From: Candidatus Defluviilinea proxima | GTDB taxonomy: Bacteria; Chloroflexota; Anaerolineae; Anaerolineales; Villigracilaceae | Length of the DNA stretch: 64,000 bases | Reading direction: 5' to 3' | NCBI GenBank assembly: GCA_016721115.1 | Contig: JADKIW010000001.1 | Span: forward strand, 945,501 to 1,009,500 | In this document: in pieces, positions 35,208 to 42,658 of the stretch | How the letters are laid out: every line of letters begins with the position of its first letter | Numbering within the stretch: position 1 is the first letter of the stretch | Notes under the pieces: model-generated | Told to the model about the DNA's origin: nothing | What the model saw: only the letters and a program-made list of their open reading frames with translations | Database searches by the model: none | Program-made: the position numbers and the translations under genes

Positions 35208-35729
35208 TCATTTCAAGTTAATCTTTAGACCCATGCTCTGAGACATTGCTATAAGGGCTTCAGCATTTCCTTTAGCGTCATCTATTGGATTGTGTGTATG
35301 TCTTGTTTTTCTTAAGTGTTTGAAGTTTGGTGACGTATCTTTAACAAGCCCTTTATATAAAGAACCAAGATTGAACGAACTATGTCCAAAAGGGTTATTT
35401 CCAATAAAATGATGGAAGTACCAATTAATAAACTGCCAATCAAAACCATTGTTATCTGAAATAAAAATAGGTTTTCCTTGGCTATGAATAGAAAGCCAAT
35501 TGGAAAAATCAGACATCACCAACTTGGGATCATTAAATGATAGCGTCTCATCACGAGAGAAACCGCTTACATTGAGTGCTTCTGGGATCCATTTTTCAGA
35601 AATCGGTTTCAATTGACCATAGAAAGAGGTGTTTAATGAAGAATCTACTTTAACTGCGCCAAAGCAAATCATCGAAAAATCACCAGGAATTGGCCCATCT
35701 GATTCTATGTCAATCATAAAGTAACTCAT
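35208..35729 (-). CDS. DEDDh-type 3'-5' exonuclease, cassette gene
   Basis: 173 residues. Exonuclease motifs in order: MIDIESDG (Asp and Glu, motif I, about residues 5-12), SDNNGFDWQF (motif II Asp, about 91-100), and HTHNPIDDAKGNAEAL (His and Asp of motif III, about 143-158), the DnaQ-like DEDDh arrangement. Single-domain form, so it probably degrades DNA or RNA ends rather than proofread. Start has GAGGG 7 nt upstream. It is visibly AT-rich compared with chromosomal neighbours and is bounded by attC-like sites. Confidence 0.82.
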   Translation of the reverse strand: MSYFMIDIESDGPIPGDFSMICFGAVKVDSSLNTSFYGQLKPISEKWIPEALNVSGFSRDETLSFNDPKLVMSDFSNWLSIHSQGKPIFISDNNGFDWQFINWYFHHFIGNNPFGHSSFNLGSLYKGLVKDTSPNFKHLRKTRHTHNPIDDAKGNAEALIAMSQSMGLKINLK

Positions 35730-35770
35730 TGCAATCCCTCAATATTCTAAGTTCTAATTTGAGTTCAGCC

Positions 35771-35964
35771 GCCCAACGACTTGCGTTACCTACGCCAGGG
35801 CAGGGACGGCGAAACCGTCCAGCCAGAAAATGTCAAGGCTTGTAAAACTGCTTGACTGCGAAGCGTGCCGCAGATCGGGCGAGCGAGCCTCCAGCGACCA
35901 TCGCCCAGTCAAAGCGCATTGGCGTTTGACATCCCCAGCGTCAGGTGCACGCGCTGTGTTAGCC
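35771..35964 (-). repeat. attC-like site (array 2, fifth)
   Basis: Left GCCCAACGACTTGCGTTACC, right GCACGCGCTGT followed by GTTAGCC. A hairpin GGACGG..GAAACCGTCC is inside and is shared with sites at 36863 and 38679. At 194 bp it is the longest in the array. Its right core overlaps the stop codon of the upstream gene. Confidence 0.75.
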
Positions 35965-36534
35965 CGCAGTTTGGGTTTGAGATATTTTGAGTGTGCAAAT
36001 AACCTTTTCTGGGTCAACTCGATATGGACTATCAACACCTTCAAAAAAATGATGAGCACGAATTAGGTGAACAACAAGGGCTGGCGCTGTAAAAGATTCG
36101 CCTGTATTGCGGTTGAGTATCATAAAGTCAAAACCTCCTACTTCTCCACAATCATTCCACGGACAAACTTGAAAGCCACGATATTGAAGAATGAAAACTT
36201 GAAAACAATCAACAAGATAGCCAATGTTGAGGTCAGGCAGATTATCTTTTGAGAAAAGCGGATTTTTCTCAGGATGGTACAAATCAGGAAAATCAGTTTG
36301 TTTTTCACGGAACTTATCGAAAGGAAGTGCTTTTTCTTGTTCATGAACTGCTGCGATTACTTGCTCTAAAGCACCAGCAATTTGTTCGTGACTAATTCCG
36401 AATTTTTCGATGGTTTGTTCATCTTGTGCAATTACAAATTCCAGAGACTCGTTCAAACCCAAGAAGCCGCCCTGTGAAGATTGCCCAGGGCGCATTCTGT
36501 TCTCCAATTGCTCGATGATGATAGATTTATTCAT
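35959..36534 (-). CDS. Hypothetical protein, second gene of a two-gene cassette
   Basis: 191 residues, soluble, no family recognised. Charged N-terminus with NRMRPGQSSQGGFLG, then EQIAGALEQVIAAVHEQEKALP (helical), and a C-terminal half with FQVCPWNDCGEVGGFDFMILN followed by a conserved-looking TAPALVVHLIRAHHFFEG. Two His next to each other might bind metal. It begins 10 bp after the preceding gene with no attC between them, so both move as one cassette. Its stop codon overlaps the attC core. Confidence 0.6.
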   Translation of the reverse strand: MNKSIIIEQLENRMRPGQSSQGGFLGLNESLEFVIAQDEQTIEKFGISHEQIAGALEQVIAAVHEQEKALPFDKFREKQTDFPDLYHPEKNPLFSKDNLPDLNIGYLVDCFQVFILQYRGFQVCPWNDCGEVGGFDFMILNRNTGESFTAPALVVHLIRAHHFFEGVDSPYRVDPEKVICTLKISQTQTAG

Positions 36535-36544
36535 TCTTAGTACG

Positions 36545-36823
36545 TTATTGATAATAGATTCGAACTATTTCTTGGGCTTTCTCCCAAGCCTTTTCTTCGG
36601 CTTCTGCCAAATTTGAAAACATACCATCAAAATGTATATAATCTCCAGCTCCAGGATTAAAGGTTATGATCTGGGCTTTCCAATTTGGTGGTTCTGATTC
36701 TATCTTGGCGAGAACTGCCATCAATGACACCACAACTTTTGAATTTTCAACATTTTTTGCCAATAGTAACTCATAGCTTTTGCCACTGTTAGTGTCTGTA
36801 TGTTTTTTCCAGCCATCCCACAT
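36545..36823 (-). CDS. Small hypothetical protein, first gene of a two-gene cassette
   Basis: 92 residues, soluble alpha/beta pattern without recognised family: WDGWKKHTDTNSGKSYELLLA and a C-terminal helix EAEEKAWEKAQEIVRIYYQ. It follows the attC at 36863-37027 and precedes a 191-residue gene by 10 bp. Pairing in one cassette raises a toxin-antitoxin possibility, but no such motif is visible. Confidence 0.55.
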   Translation of the reverse strand: MWDGWKKHTDTNSGKSYELLLAKNVENSKVVVSLMAVLAKIESEPPNWKAQIITFNPGAGDYIHFDGMFSNLAEAEEKAWEKAQEIVRIYYQ

Positions 36824-36862
36824 TTGATGTCTCCTGCTCTACGCTTTCTTTAGCATTATGCG

Positions 36863-37027
36863 GGCTAACGGTTTACGTTACCTGTGCCAGGGCGGGGACA
36901 GCGAAGCCGTCCAGCTGAAAAAATGCTGAGGCGTAGAAAACTGCTTGGGAGCAGTATAAACCCGAAGCAGAAAAAAACTCGAAAACGCCGCAGAGTCCCC
37001 ACCCATCAAGCGCACGCTGTATTAGCC
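36863..37027 (-). repeat. attC-like site (array 2, fourth)
   Basis: Left GGCTAACGGTTTACGTTACC, right CAAGCGCACGCTGT followed by ATTAGCC. Contains GACAGCGAAGCCGTC and TATAAACCCGAAGCAGAA, which match the interiors of the second, fifth, and eighth sites. The right core has A in place of the first G. Confidence 0.73.
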
Positions 37028-37040
37028 GCTGGTTCTTTAA

Positions 37041-37949
37041 TTACAAAAACCAAGGCGGACTCGTTAATAGATAATTCTCGAATTTTCCAAATGGTTTATT
37101 TGACAAAATAGTACCCATGAATCCTTCGAGACGATAACTGCGCTTCATCAGATAATCAACAACAATAGTATTGAGGCTGGGGGTCTCAAAGCCAACACTT
37201 CCTGCGCCAAGCAAGTGGGCTTGCGTTTCCGCATGTGCGAGAACAGCAGGGAAATCTGTGTTGTCCAGTAACGCGAATGGTCCGTAGTAATCTTTTTCGA
37301 TATAACCATATCCAACTACTTGTCCCTTGCGCTTATAAAAATATAAAGTACGGTCTTGCATTAGAAAGTTATGGTCTACATCACGACGATAACCGAGAAT
37401 TACCAAATCAATTTCGCCAATTATTTGAATCGCCGAATGTGCGCCGTTGGGTTTCTCGATAGCAAGGTCAGTTTCCACAGAAACTAATTCAGGAACGCGT
37501 TCGAAATAGAGTTCAGTAATAAAAGGATAGACTCCTGCTTTGAGGTAGCGCGACATGGCGCGAAAATCAGACGTGGCAACGATGGAACGGTGAGGCGTGT
37601 CATTTGGAAATGCACGCAAGATTAATTCCTTCCCAACTCCTGCCGATTGACTATCTGGCATGACAAAAAACTCAGTCAGTTCACGATGATGATCGCGTAA
37701 GATACTGCGTGCATAACCGATGGCTTCCCCATTATCCTTTTCAGCAAGCCAATATTGGTCACTGGAATCTGTAAGATGTTCCCAAAACAATCGGCGGCGC
37801 TCCCAGAGTTGTTTCAATTTCTCAGGGTCGTTTCCACCCGTGATTGCCATAACCCCTGTACGTTGACCATAATCTTCCAGCGACTTACGGAAGATGGAAA
37901 AAGCGGTGAAGTTGTCTTTGTGTGTGGCTTTTCGGTAAGTAATGGGCAT
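37041..37949 (-). CDS. GNAT-family N-acetyltransferase, cassette gene
   Basis: 302 residues from MPITYRKATHKDN with AGGA 9 nt upstream; a longer reading to 38090 would enter the attC. The first GNAT domain is complete: YWLAEKDNGEAIGYARSIL, then TEFFVMPDSQSAGVGKELILRAF (acetyl-CoA binding motif A, about residues 92-114). A second, degenerate GNAT-like half follows (about 150-302) with FYKRKGQVVGYGYIEKD. Acetylates an unknown small molecule or protein. Bounded by attC-like sites, as is common for cassette-borne acetyltransferases. Confidence 0.82.
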   Translation of the reverse strand: MPITYRKATHKDNFTAFSIFRKSLEDYGQRTGVMAITGGNDPEKLKQLWERRRLFWEHLTDSSDQYWLAEKDNGEAIGYARSILRDHHRELTEFFVMPDSQSAGVGKELILRAFPNDTPHRSIVATSDFRAMSRYLKAGVYPFITELYFERVPELVSVETDLAIEKPNGAHSAIQIIGEIDLVILGYRRDVDHNFLMQDRTLYFYKRKGQVVGYGYIEKDYYGPFALLDNTDFPAVLAHAETQAHLLGAGSVGFETPSLNTIVVDYLMKRSYRLEGFMGTILSNKPFGKFENYLLTSPPWFL

Positions 37950-38004
37950 ATCATTCATCCTATATATAAAGTGGTAGTCTCTCAACGCCAATGATCCGAT
38001 AAAC

Positions 38005-38107
38005 ACCCAACGGTTGGCGTTAGCCGCTTGGGGTGGGAGTGTGGACTCGCCATCGAAACGGAAAAAACTCCAAGCCAGACAATCGCTCAAATAACGCGGT
38101 GTTGGGC
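38005..38107 (-). repeat. attC-like site (array 2, third)
   Basis: Left ACCCAACGGTTGGCGTTAGCC, right AACGCGGT followed by GTTGGGC. Both cores fit RYYYAAC and GTTRRRY. The stretch is shorter (103 bp) than its neighbours and lacks the GGACGGC hairpin. Confidence 0.68.
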
Positions 38108-38156
38108 GGCGTTCTCTGATGACGAAATCGACATTCCCACGGTTGCGCCCTCAAAA

Positions 38157-38642
38157 CTACAGTGCCTTGACGTAATTATCTTCCGCTTCTCCATTTTTAC
38201 TTTCATTCAGTAACGAACTCAACTCGCCAAGATGATAAATACTGTGTTTCAGCAGGAAAATGACTAGCCCTAATTTTGTTTTCCCAGCCCATTCAAAAGC
38301 TGTATTGAGAGAACGGAAATCCATCTCCATGAGCCAGCATTCCGTTTTGTGTGCAAATTCCTGGATGCAAGAGATGACATCGCTTCTCGACGGCAAGGAT
38401 TCTTCCTCTGCGGTTTCACAATTAATATCAAATGACTTTCCAGAGGCGAATTGGATGACGGATGTGTCTTCCAAATAATATTTGGTTGCTTTCAAGATAT
38501 GAAAGGATAATCTTGCTGGGGTGGTGGCTTTTCGCCCCGTGCAGAACCATGCAGTATCATCAAAATCATGGACTAACCGTTCGAATACTCTCCAAATGTG
38601 AGCGTATTGCGAAATCAACTCCGTGTTCATTGTTTGTTCCAT
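38157..38642 (-). CDS. DinB-like four-helix protein, cassette gene
   Basis: 161 residues from MEQTMNTELISQ with GAGG upstream; the longer reading starts in the attC. Helices with LSFHILKATKYYLEDTS (about residues 47-63) and FLLKHSIYHLGELSSLL (about 130-146) hold the spaced histidines of a DinB-type metal site. Function not predictable. It is one of two DinB-like genes in the array; the two are not obvious duplicates. Confidence 0.62.
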   Translation of the reverse strand: MEQTMNTELISQYAHIWRVFERLVHDFDDTAWFCTGRKATTPARLSFHILKATKYYLEDTSVIQFASGKSFDINCETAEEESLPSRSDVISCIQEFAHKTECWLMEMDFRSLNTAFEWAGKTKLGLVIFLLKHSIYHLGELSSLLNESKNGEAEDNYVKAL

Positions 38643-38678
38643 GTTCGCCTCAGAGTATTGTAAGTCGATTATACAGCC

Positions 38679-38808
38679 GCCCAACGGCTTGCGTTACTCA
38701 CGCAGGGGCGGGGACGGCGAAGCCGTCCAGCCAGAAAACTGATAAGGCGTGAAAAATGCTTGGGATGTGTGCAGAATCCCCACATGTCCGCTGCACGCGG
38801 TGTTGGGC
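38679..38808 (-). repeat. attC-like site (array 2, second)
   Basis: Left GCCCAACGGCTTGCGTTACT, right GTCCGCTGCACGCGGT followed by GTTGGGC. The inner hairpin GGACGGC-GAA-GCCGTCC is perfect. Outer arms ACGCAGGGGCGGGGAC and GAATCCCCACATG pair only partly, as expected for attC. Confidence 0.77.
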
Positions 38809-38814
38809 AGCTAT

Positions 38815-39843
38815 TCATGAATTGTCCTTATCGCTTAGTACTTCATCTAGAATATCTACTCCCATATTTAAACTCGATTTTGCCCCTCTAAAAACCCCAA
38901 GTATGTGACCTTCGAGTAGTTCTAAGGAAAGCAATAAGTGAGCAAAATAAATACTCTTCATATCTTTGCTGACTTCTCCAACACCGACAGCAGAAAATAA
39001 GTTATCTAGCAATTTCCCGATTCTCTTTTCACTAAAGAAAGTAAGGTTAAAGTTCCCGTGTGCAATAGTAGATCGCAAATCGTAGAGAAGTCGCAGGATG
39101 TTCTTTATCTCTGTGTATGTAAACTTTCCTCTCTGGTTGATGTCATTTCTTTGCAGTGAACTTTTTTGGAAGTATTTGGTGTAAAAAGCAGCGCCAACTG
39201 TTCGAAACTTAAATGATATATCGGCATGCGAGTCGGACCCATGCGTGAAAAGGCTCTCTAACCCAGAGACTAATAAGAGAAGCACTGTTGACAATTCGGT
39301 AAAACTGGTAATGCGCAAACCAGCGTACAATTCATGAGCCAATCCAAATGACTCTTGAATTAACGCTAGGCTTGCAGAAATATGCGCGTTTTGAGAGAGA
39401 AAGTTGAACCATGACTTAATATCAGATTCAGGTGGAACAAAATCAACATTTTCCAAAGGGCTTTGGGTAAAATGCCCCAGTCTGAAAAAGGATTTTGTGT
39501 GAATAAATTGTTCGCTTTCAAAGTGTGCGCGTGGTTGCCCAAATACTCGTAAGAATTTTAGACGGTCCGCGGCAGAGGAATCGACTGTGTACTCAAAGTA
39601 GTATATTTTTCGGGGAACAGAGTCGCAAAGGAATAAAGATAGGATTATTTTCTCTAATTCTTCAATGGAACTTAATAAATTCGAGTCGTTTTCAAATTGC
39701 TCAAACTCTCGTGAAAACAATATAGTTCTAGAGTTGTCCGATGGTTTCCATAAACTAAAATCAAATTGATATCTGGCATTGTTAAATGAGCCAGGCGCTA
39801 CAACTGCGGTTACCAGTGTGCCTTTTGATGAATTATCTACCAT
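38815..39843 (-). CDS. HEPN-domain protein (Apea-like), cassette gene
   Basis: 342 residues. The C-terminal helical domain (about 180-330) has LLLLVSGLESLFTHGS, then EIKNILRLLYDLRSTIAHGNF, in which R-S-T-I-A-H is an Rx4H motif, the RNase catalytic signature of HEPN domains. The N-terminal part is beta-rich with no family seen. Apea-like HEPN proteins are often linked to defence or RNA cleavage. It sits near the attI-like end as the second cassette. Catalysis is inferred from the motif only. Confidence 0.6.
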   Translation of the reverse strand: MVDNSSKGTLVTAVVAPGSFNNARYQFDFSLWKPSDNSRTILFSREFEQFENDSNLLSSIEELEKIILSLFLCDSVPRKIYYFEYTVDSSAADRLKFLRVFGQPRAHFESEQFIHTKSFFRLGHFTQSPLENVDFVPPESDIKSWFNFLSQNAHISASLALIQESFGLAHELYAGLRITSFTELSTVLLLLVSGLESLFTHGSDSHADISFKFRTVGAAFYTKYFQKSSLQRNDINQRGKFTYTEIKNILRLLYDLRSTIAHGNFNLTFFSEKRIGKLLDNLFSAVGVGEVSKDMKSIYFAHLLLSLELLEGHILGVFRGAKSSLNMGVDILDEVLSDKDNS

Positions 39844-39867
39844 ATGATTGAAATAGACTCCTGAACT

Positions 39868-39996
39868 GCCTAACGGTTGGCGTTACTTGCGGGTGGGCGG
39901 GCGTGGATAAAACTTCGAGAGCAGGATTCTGTTTGGGCGTAGAAAAACTCGAAAATGCCGCAGAATCCCACCCGTCAAGTGCACGCTTTGTTAGCC
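39868..39996 (-). repeat. attC-like site (array 2, first)
   Basis: Left GCCTAACGGTTGGCGTTACTTG, in part core GCCTAAC; right CAAGTGCACGCTTT followed by GTTAGCC. The arms GCGGGTGGGCGGG and CCCACCCG pair. It lies between the first and second cassette genes. Confidence 0.75.
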
Positions 39997-40004
39997 CGTT
40001 TTTG

Positions 40005-40796
40005 TTAGGGAAGAAGCTCGACATAAAAAGATGTAAAAAGTCTATCACTTAATTCTTCCTGCTGTTCACTATTATTGGGATGAAGCAATATGTAAACCAC
40101 AACTTTTACTTCAACATCTGAATCTCTCAAGAATGTAGTGTAACCTCTAAGAGCGCAGTATCCACCTCCGCAACCTTCTGTTTTTACAAAATAGTAGCGT
40201 TCTCCAAATTTTTGAATTTTGTAATTTTCGTAATCCTTTATACTGCTAAATGCTTCTTTTTGCCCGTAGTATCTGCCAAGTAAATCTGGATCACCGTTCA
40301 GGAAACAAGGGACTTCATGCAACGCTTGTTGGTCACACCAATCATAAAATGATTTAATGGCTTCTAAAGTATGAAACTGGATTTCGTAAAAATATGGTGG
40401 CTGGGAAGTAAAATAGGGATCATCTGATTTTGTAAATTCTCCCACTTGAACAAAGTCATAAGAAACAAGTGACCCAGCCCGGTAGGTTTCATCTCTTTTT
40501 GACAAGGCATAATTGCCAGGAAAATAAACGGCAAATGTTTTTTGAAGTTGGTCGATCGTAATGTTTGTCGGAATGCTAGGGACAAATGGCGTATAAGTGG
40601 GAAAAGGTGTATAGCGTGTATCTGGAGTGTAAGTAGGATAGGGTGTGTAAGTTGGATACGGCGTGTATGTAGGATAAGGCATTTGAGTGGATACTGTGAA
40701 TGTAGGGACAGATTCGTTTGAGAATTGCCCACATGCGGCTAATGGAAGTAAAACCATGATGCTGACCCAAAACAAGAACCGCCTTTTTGTTTTCAT
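40005..40796 (-). CDS. Lipoprotein with PYPTYTP repeats, first cassette of array 2
   Basis: 263 residues. Signal peptide with lipobox LAACG (LPLAACGQ). A spacer of about five PYPTYTP-type heptads (about residues 40-72) links it to a secreted domain (about 80-263) with Cys pairs (WCDQQALHEVPCF and EGCGGGYCALRGY). No family recognised. It is the cassette closest to the attI-like site, 28 bp from the core GTTAGCC, the position expected for the most recently inserted and best expressed cassette. Confidence 0.62.
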   Translation of the reverse strand: MKTKRRFLFWVSIMVLLPLAACGQFSNESVPTFTVSTQMPYPTYTPYPTYTPYPTYTPDTRYTPFPTYTPFVPSIPTNITIDQLQKTFAVYFPGNYALSKRDETYRAGSLVSYDFVQVGEFTKSDDPYFTSQPPYFYEIQFHTLEAIKSFYDWCDQQALHEVPCFLNGDPDLLGRYYGQKEAFSSIKDYENYKIQKFGERYYFVKTEGCGGGYCALRGYTTFLRDSDVEVKVVVYILLHPNNSEQQEELSDRLFTSFYVELLP

Positions 40797-40824
40797 ATGC
40801 TTCTTTCAAATTTCATCAAGAACG

Positions 40825-40898
40825 GGCTAACTATGGTTTATACAGCCATCTGTATAATCCCCCGATTTGGGGTGTTATACAGCCTACAGACTGTATAA
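40825..40898 (-). other. Candidate attI-like recombination site heading cassette array 2
   Basis: On the minus strand: CTGTATAACACCCC, GGGGGATTATACAG, then GGCTGTATAA, ACCATA, GTTAGCC. Two perfect 8-bp dyads TTATACAG/CTGTATAA have spacers of 4 and 8 nt, and CCCCAAATCGGGG forms a small hairpin. The same element order heads array 1 at 11353-11435. A promoter or operator for the cassettes is an alternative reading. Confidence 0.5.
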
Positions 40899-40930
40899 AT
40901 ACCTTTTATCTTTTATTTATTATACTCCCC

Positions 40931-41707
40931 TCACTGAGCCGTATTTCCTCCATCCACCAGCAACAAATGACCCGTCACAAAGGATGAATCGTCCGAAGCA
41001 AGGAACAACACCGCGCTCGCGATCTCTTCGGTTTTCCCAAAGCGCCCCATCGGGATGTATGCACTCGACTCCTTGATCGCCTCCTCAATCGTCACCGGGT
41101 CTGAGCCCTCAAAATATCCCTTCTCGATCCACCTGTCCACAAACGTATCGCCCGGGCACACCGCATTCACACGAATGTTATCCCGCGCAAAATCCAGCGC
41201 CATCGCCTTCGTCATCAACCCCACCGCGCCCTTGCTCATCACATACGGGAACGCATTCCTGCCCGCCACCACCGACCAATCGGACCCATTGTTCACGATC
41301 ACACCCCCGCCCTGTTTCTTCATCGCTGGGATCACCAGCTTGCTCATTCGCCAAACCGCCGTCACATTCACCGCCAACGTCTCGTTCCACACATCATCAG
41401 ACGTTGTCTCCGCCGTCCCTTTTGTGACGATGCCCGCATTGTTGAACAAAATATCGACTCGACCGAACGAGGCAAGAGTCTGCTCAAGGACGCTGGAACA
41501 GGCCTCGGCTTGAGAATGATCCGCGTCGACAAATACGCATCGGACTCCCTTCTGCCTGATCTCTGTTTCGACAGCTTTCCCCAACTCCACGCGTCGTCCC
41601 GTAATAACAAGATCTGCACCCTCCTCAGCAAACAACAACGCTGTCGCCTTCCCAATCCCCGAAGTCGCCCCCGTAATGATCGCCACCTTACCATCTAATT
41701 TTTTCAT
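40931..41707 (-). CDS. SDR-family oxidoreductase
   Basis: 258 residues from MKKLDGKVAIITG with AAAGGA upstream. Motifs: TGATSGIGKAT (cofactor loop, about residues 12-22), NNAGIV, catalytic Ser in NGSDWSV, and YVMSKGAVGL with the YxxxK pair. Adjacent Arg in ITGRRVEL suggests NADP (inference). Classic SDR fold; substrate unknown. Divergent from the HAD gene with a GC hairpin between them. It immediately follows the attI-like site but is not a cassette. Confidence 0.88.
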   Translation of the reverse strand: MKKLDGKVAIITGATSGIGKATALLFAEEGADLVITGRRVELGKAVETEIRQKGVRCVFVDADHSQAEACSSVLEQTLASFGRVDILFNNAGIVTKGTAETTSDDVWNETLAVNVTAVWRMSKLVIPAMKKQGGGVIVNNGSDWSVVAGRNAFPYVMSKGAVGLMTKAMALDFARDNIRVNAVCPGDTFVDRWIEKGYFEGSDPVTIEEAIKESSAYIPMGRFGKTEEIASAVLFLASDDSSFVTGHLLLVDGGNTAQ

Positions 41708-41720
41708 GTTACATCCTTTG

Positions 41721-41746
41721 TAGGGGCGGAGCATCGCTCCGCCCTA
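41721..41746. repeat. GC-rich hairpin between divergent SDR and HAD genes
   Basis: TAGGGGCGGAGC and GCTCCGCCCTA form a stem with one bulged G and a 3-nt loop. It resembles the short GC palindrome at 44012-44045 and is likely a dispersed repeat placed in the divergent promoter region. Confidence 0.6.
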
Positions 41747-41768
41747 ATGATTATGATATTATATTCTC

Positions 41769-42494
41769 ATGCCCCCCAAACATTCGATCAAAGCCATCTT
41801 CTTCGACCTCGATGGCACACTTCGTCACAGCGTCCCATCGGGCGGTGACGTATTCAGCGATTACGTGCGTTCGCTCGGCCTGCGTGTCAACTACGAAGAC
41901 CGACTGCGTGCCGCGCGTTGGGAACATTTCTACTGGGCCAGTTCTGTAGACCTGCGCGATGACCTGCTCGCACACTCCGGCGAGACCAACACCTTTTGGA
42001 TCGAATACAGCCGCCGTCGACTCGTTGCGTTGGGCCTATCGCCCTCGATGTCTGTGGACCTTGCGCCCAAAGTCTCCGCGCACATGGGCGAGATGTACAA
42101 ACCCGAAAGCGTTGTCACTGAAGATGCACACGCCGTCCTTGCACAACTCAAACAGGCGGGCTACATCATGGCCGTCATCTCGAATCGCGATCATCCCTTT
42201 CAAGAAGTGCTCGTCAACCACGGCCTGACAGAGTTCTTCCACTTCTCACTCGCCGCCGGTGAAGTGAACAGCTACAAACCAGAGCCCGCCATCTTCGAAC
42301 ATGGCTTACAACGTGCGGGTGTCACCGCACAAGAGTCGGTCTACGTAGGCGATAACTACTTCGCCGATATCGTAGGCGCACAACGTGCCGGGCTTTACCC
42401 TGTGCTCTACGACCCCAACGGCATCTTCCCCGAAGCCAATTGCACTACGATCAAATCTTTCAACAAGTTGATTTCCGTTATCGAAACCTTATAA
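41769..42494 (+). CDS. HAD-superfamily hydrolase (YjjG-like phosphatase)
   Basis: 241 residues. Motif I FFDLDGTLRH with the nucleophile Asp and DGT, motif II ISNRDH near residue 138, motif III Lys in SYKPEPAIF, and motif IV YVGDNYFADIVGA. A helical cap lies between motifs I and II (about 25-120). Cytosolic phosphatase of the nucleotidase or phosphoglycolate type; substrate not determined. Divergent from the SDR gene and separated from the malic enzyme gene by a dispersed repeat. Confidence 0.85.
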   Translation: MPPKHSIKAIFFDLDGTLRHSVPSGGDVFSDYVRSLGLRVNYEDRLRAARWEHFYWASSVDLRDDLLAHSGETNTFWIEYSRRRLVALGLSPSMSVDLAPKVSAHMGEMYKPESVVTEDAHAVLAQLKQAGYIMAVISNRDHPFQEVLVNHGLTEFFHFSLAAGEVNSYKPEPAIFEHGLQRAGVTAQESVYVGDNYFADIVGAQRAGLYPVLYDPNGIFPEANCTTIKSFNKLISVIETL

Positions 42495-42524
42495 TGTAAA
42501 TATCTTTGCGATATTACAAATACA

Positions 42525-42628
42525 GCGACGCTTCGACTGCGCTCTCTGTAGAATATATTTCCGTCCTGAGCGGAGGGCGGAGTGGTCATTGCGTAGCACA
42601 CAATCAAAGGACGCTCCGCTCAGCGCGA
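42525..42628. repeat. Dispersed palindromic repeat upstream of the malic enzyme gene
   Basis: GCGACGCTTCGACTGCGCTC ... GTCCTGAGCGGAGG ... GGACGCTCCGCTCAGCGCG; same family as the repeats at 16723, 24853 and 54263. It fills most of the gap and ends 31 nt before the ATG. Confidence 0.75.
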
Positions 42629-42658
42629 TGTTTATTATTAGTCGAAAGGATATAAACC

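Noticed and set aside
37041..38090. Longer GNAT reading frame with 45 extra N-terminal residues
   Set aside because: The extra part runs through the attC site and has no ribosome binding site; the ATG at 37949 has AGGA upstream and starts the conserved domain.
40005..40796. PYPTYTP tandem repeat as a possible DNA repeat element
   Set aside because: It is a coding heptad linker inside a lipoprotein, consistent in frame; low-complexity protein repeat rather than a mobile element.
31992..40898. Possible CRISPR array or toxin-antitoxin cluster in the repeat-rich region
   Set aside because: The repeats are imperfect, 50-190 bp long, spaced by genes, and have attC cores at both ends. There are no short regular repeats or spacers and no cas genes.
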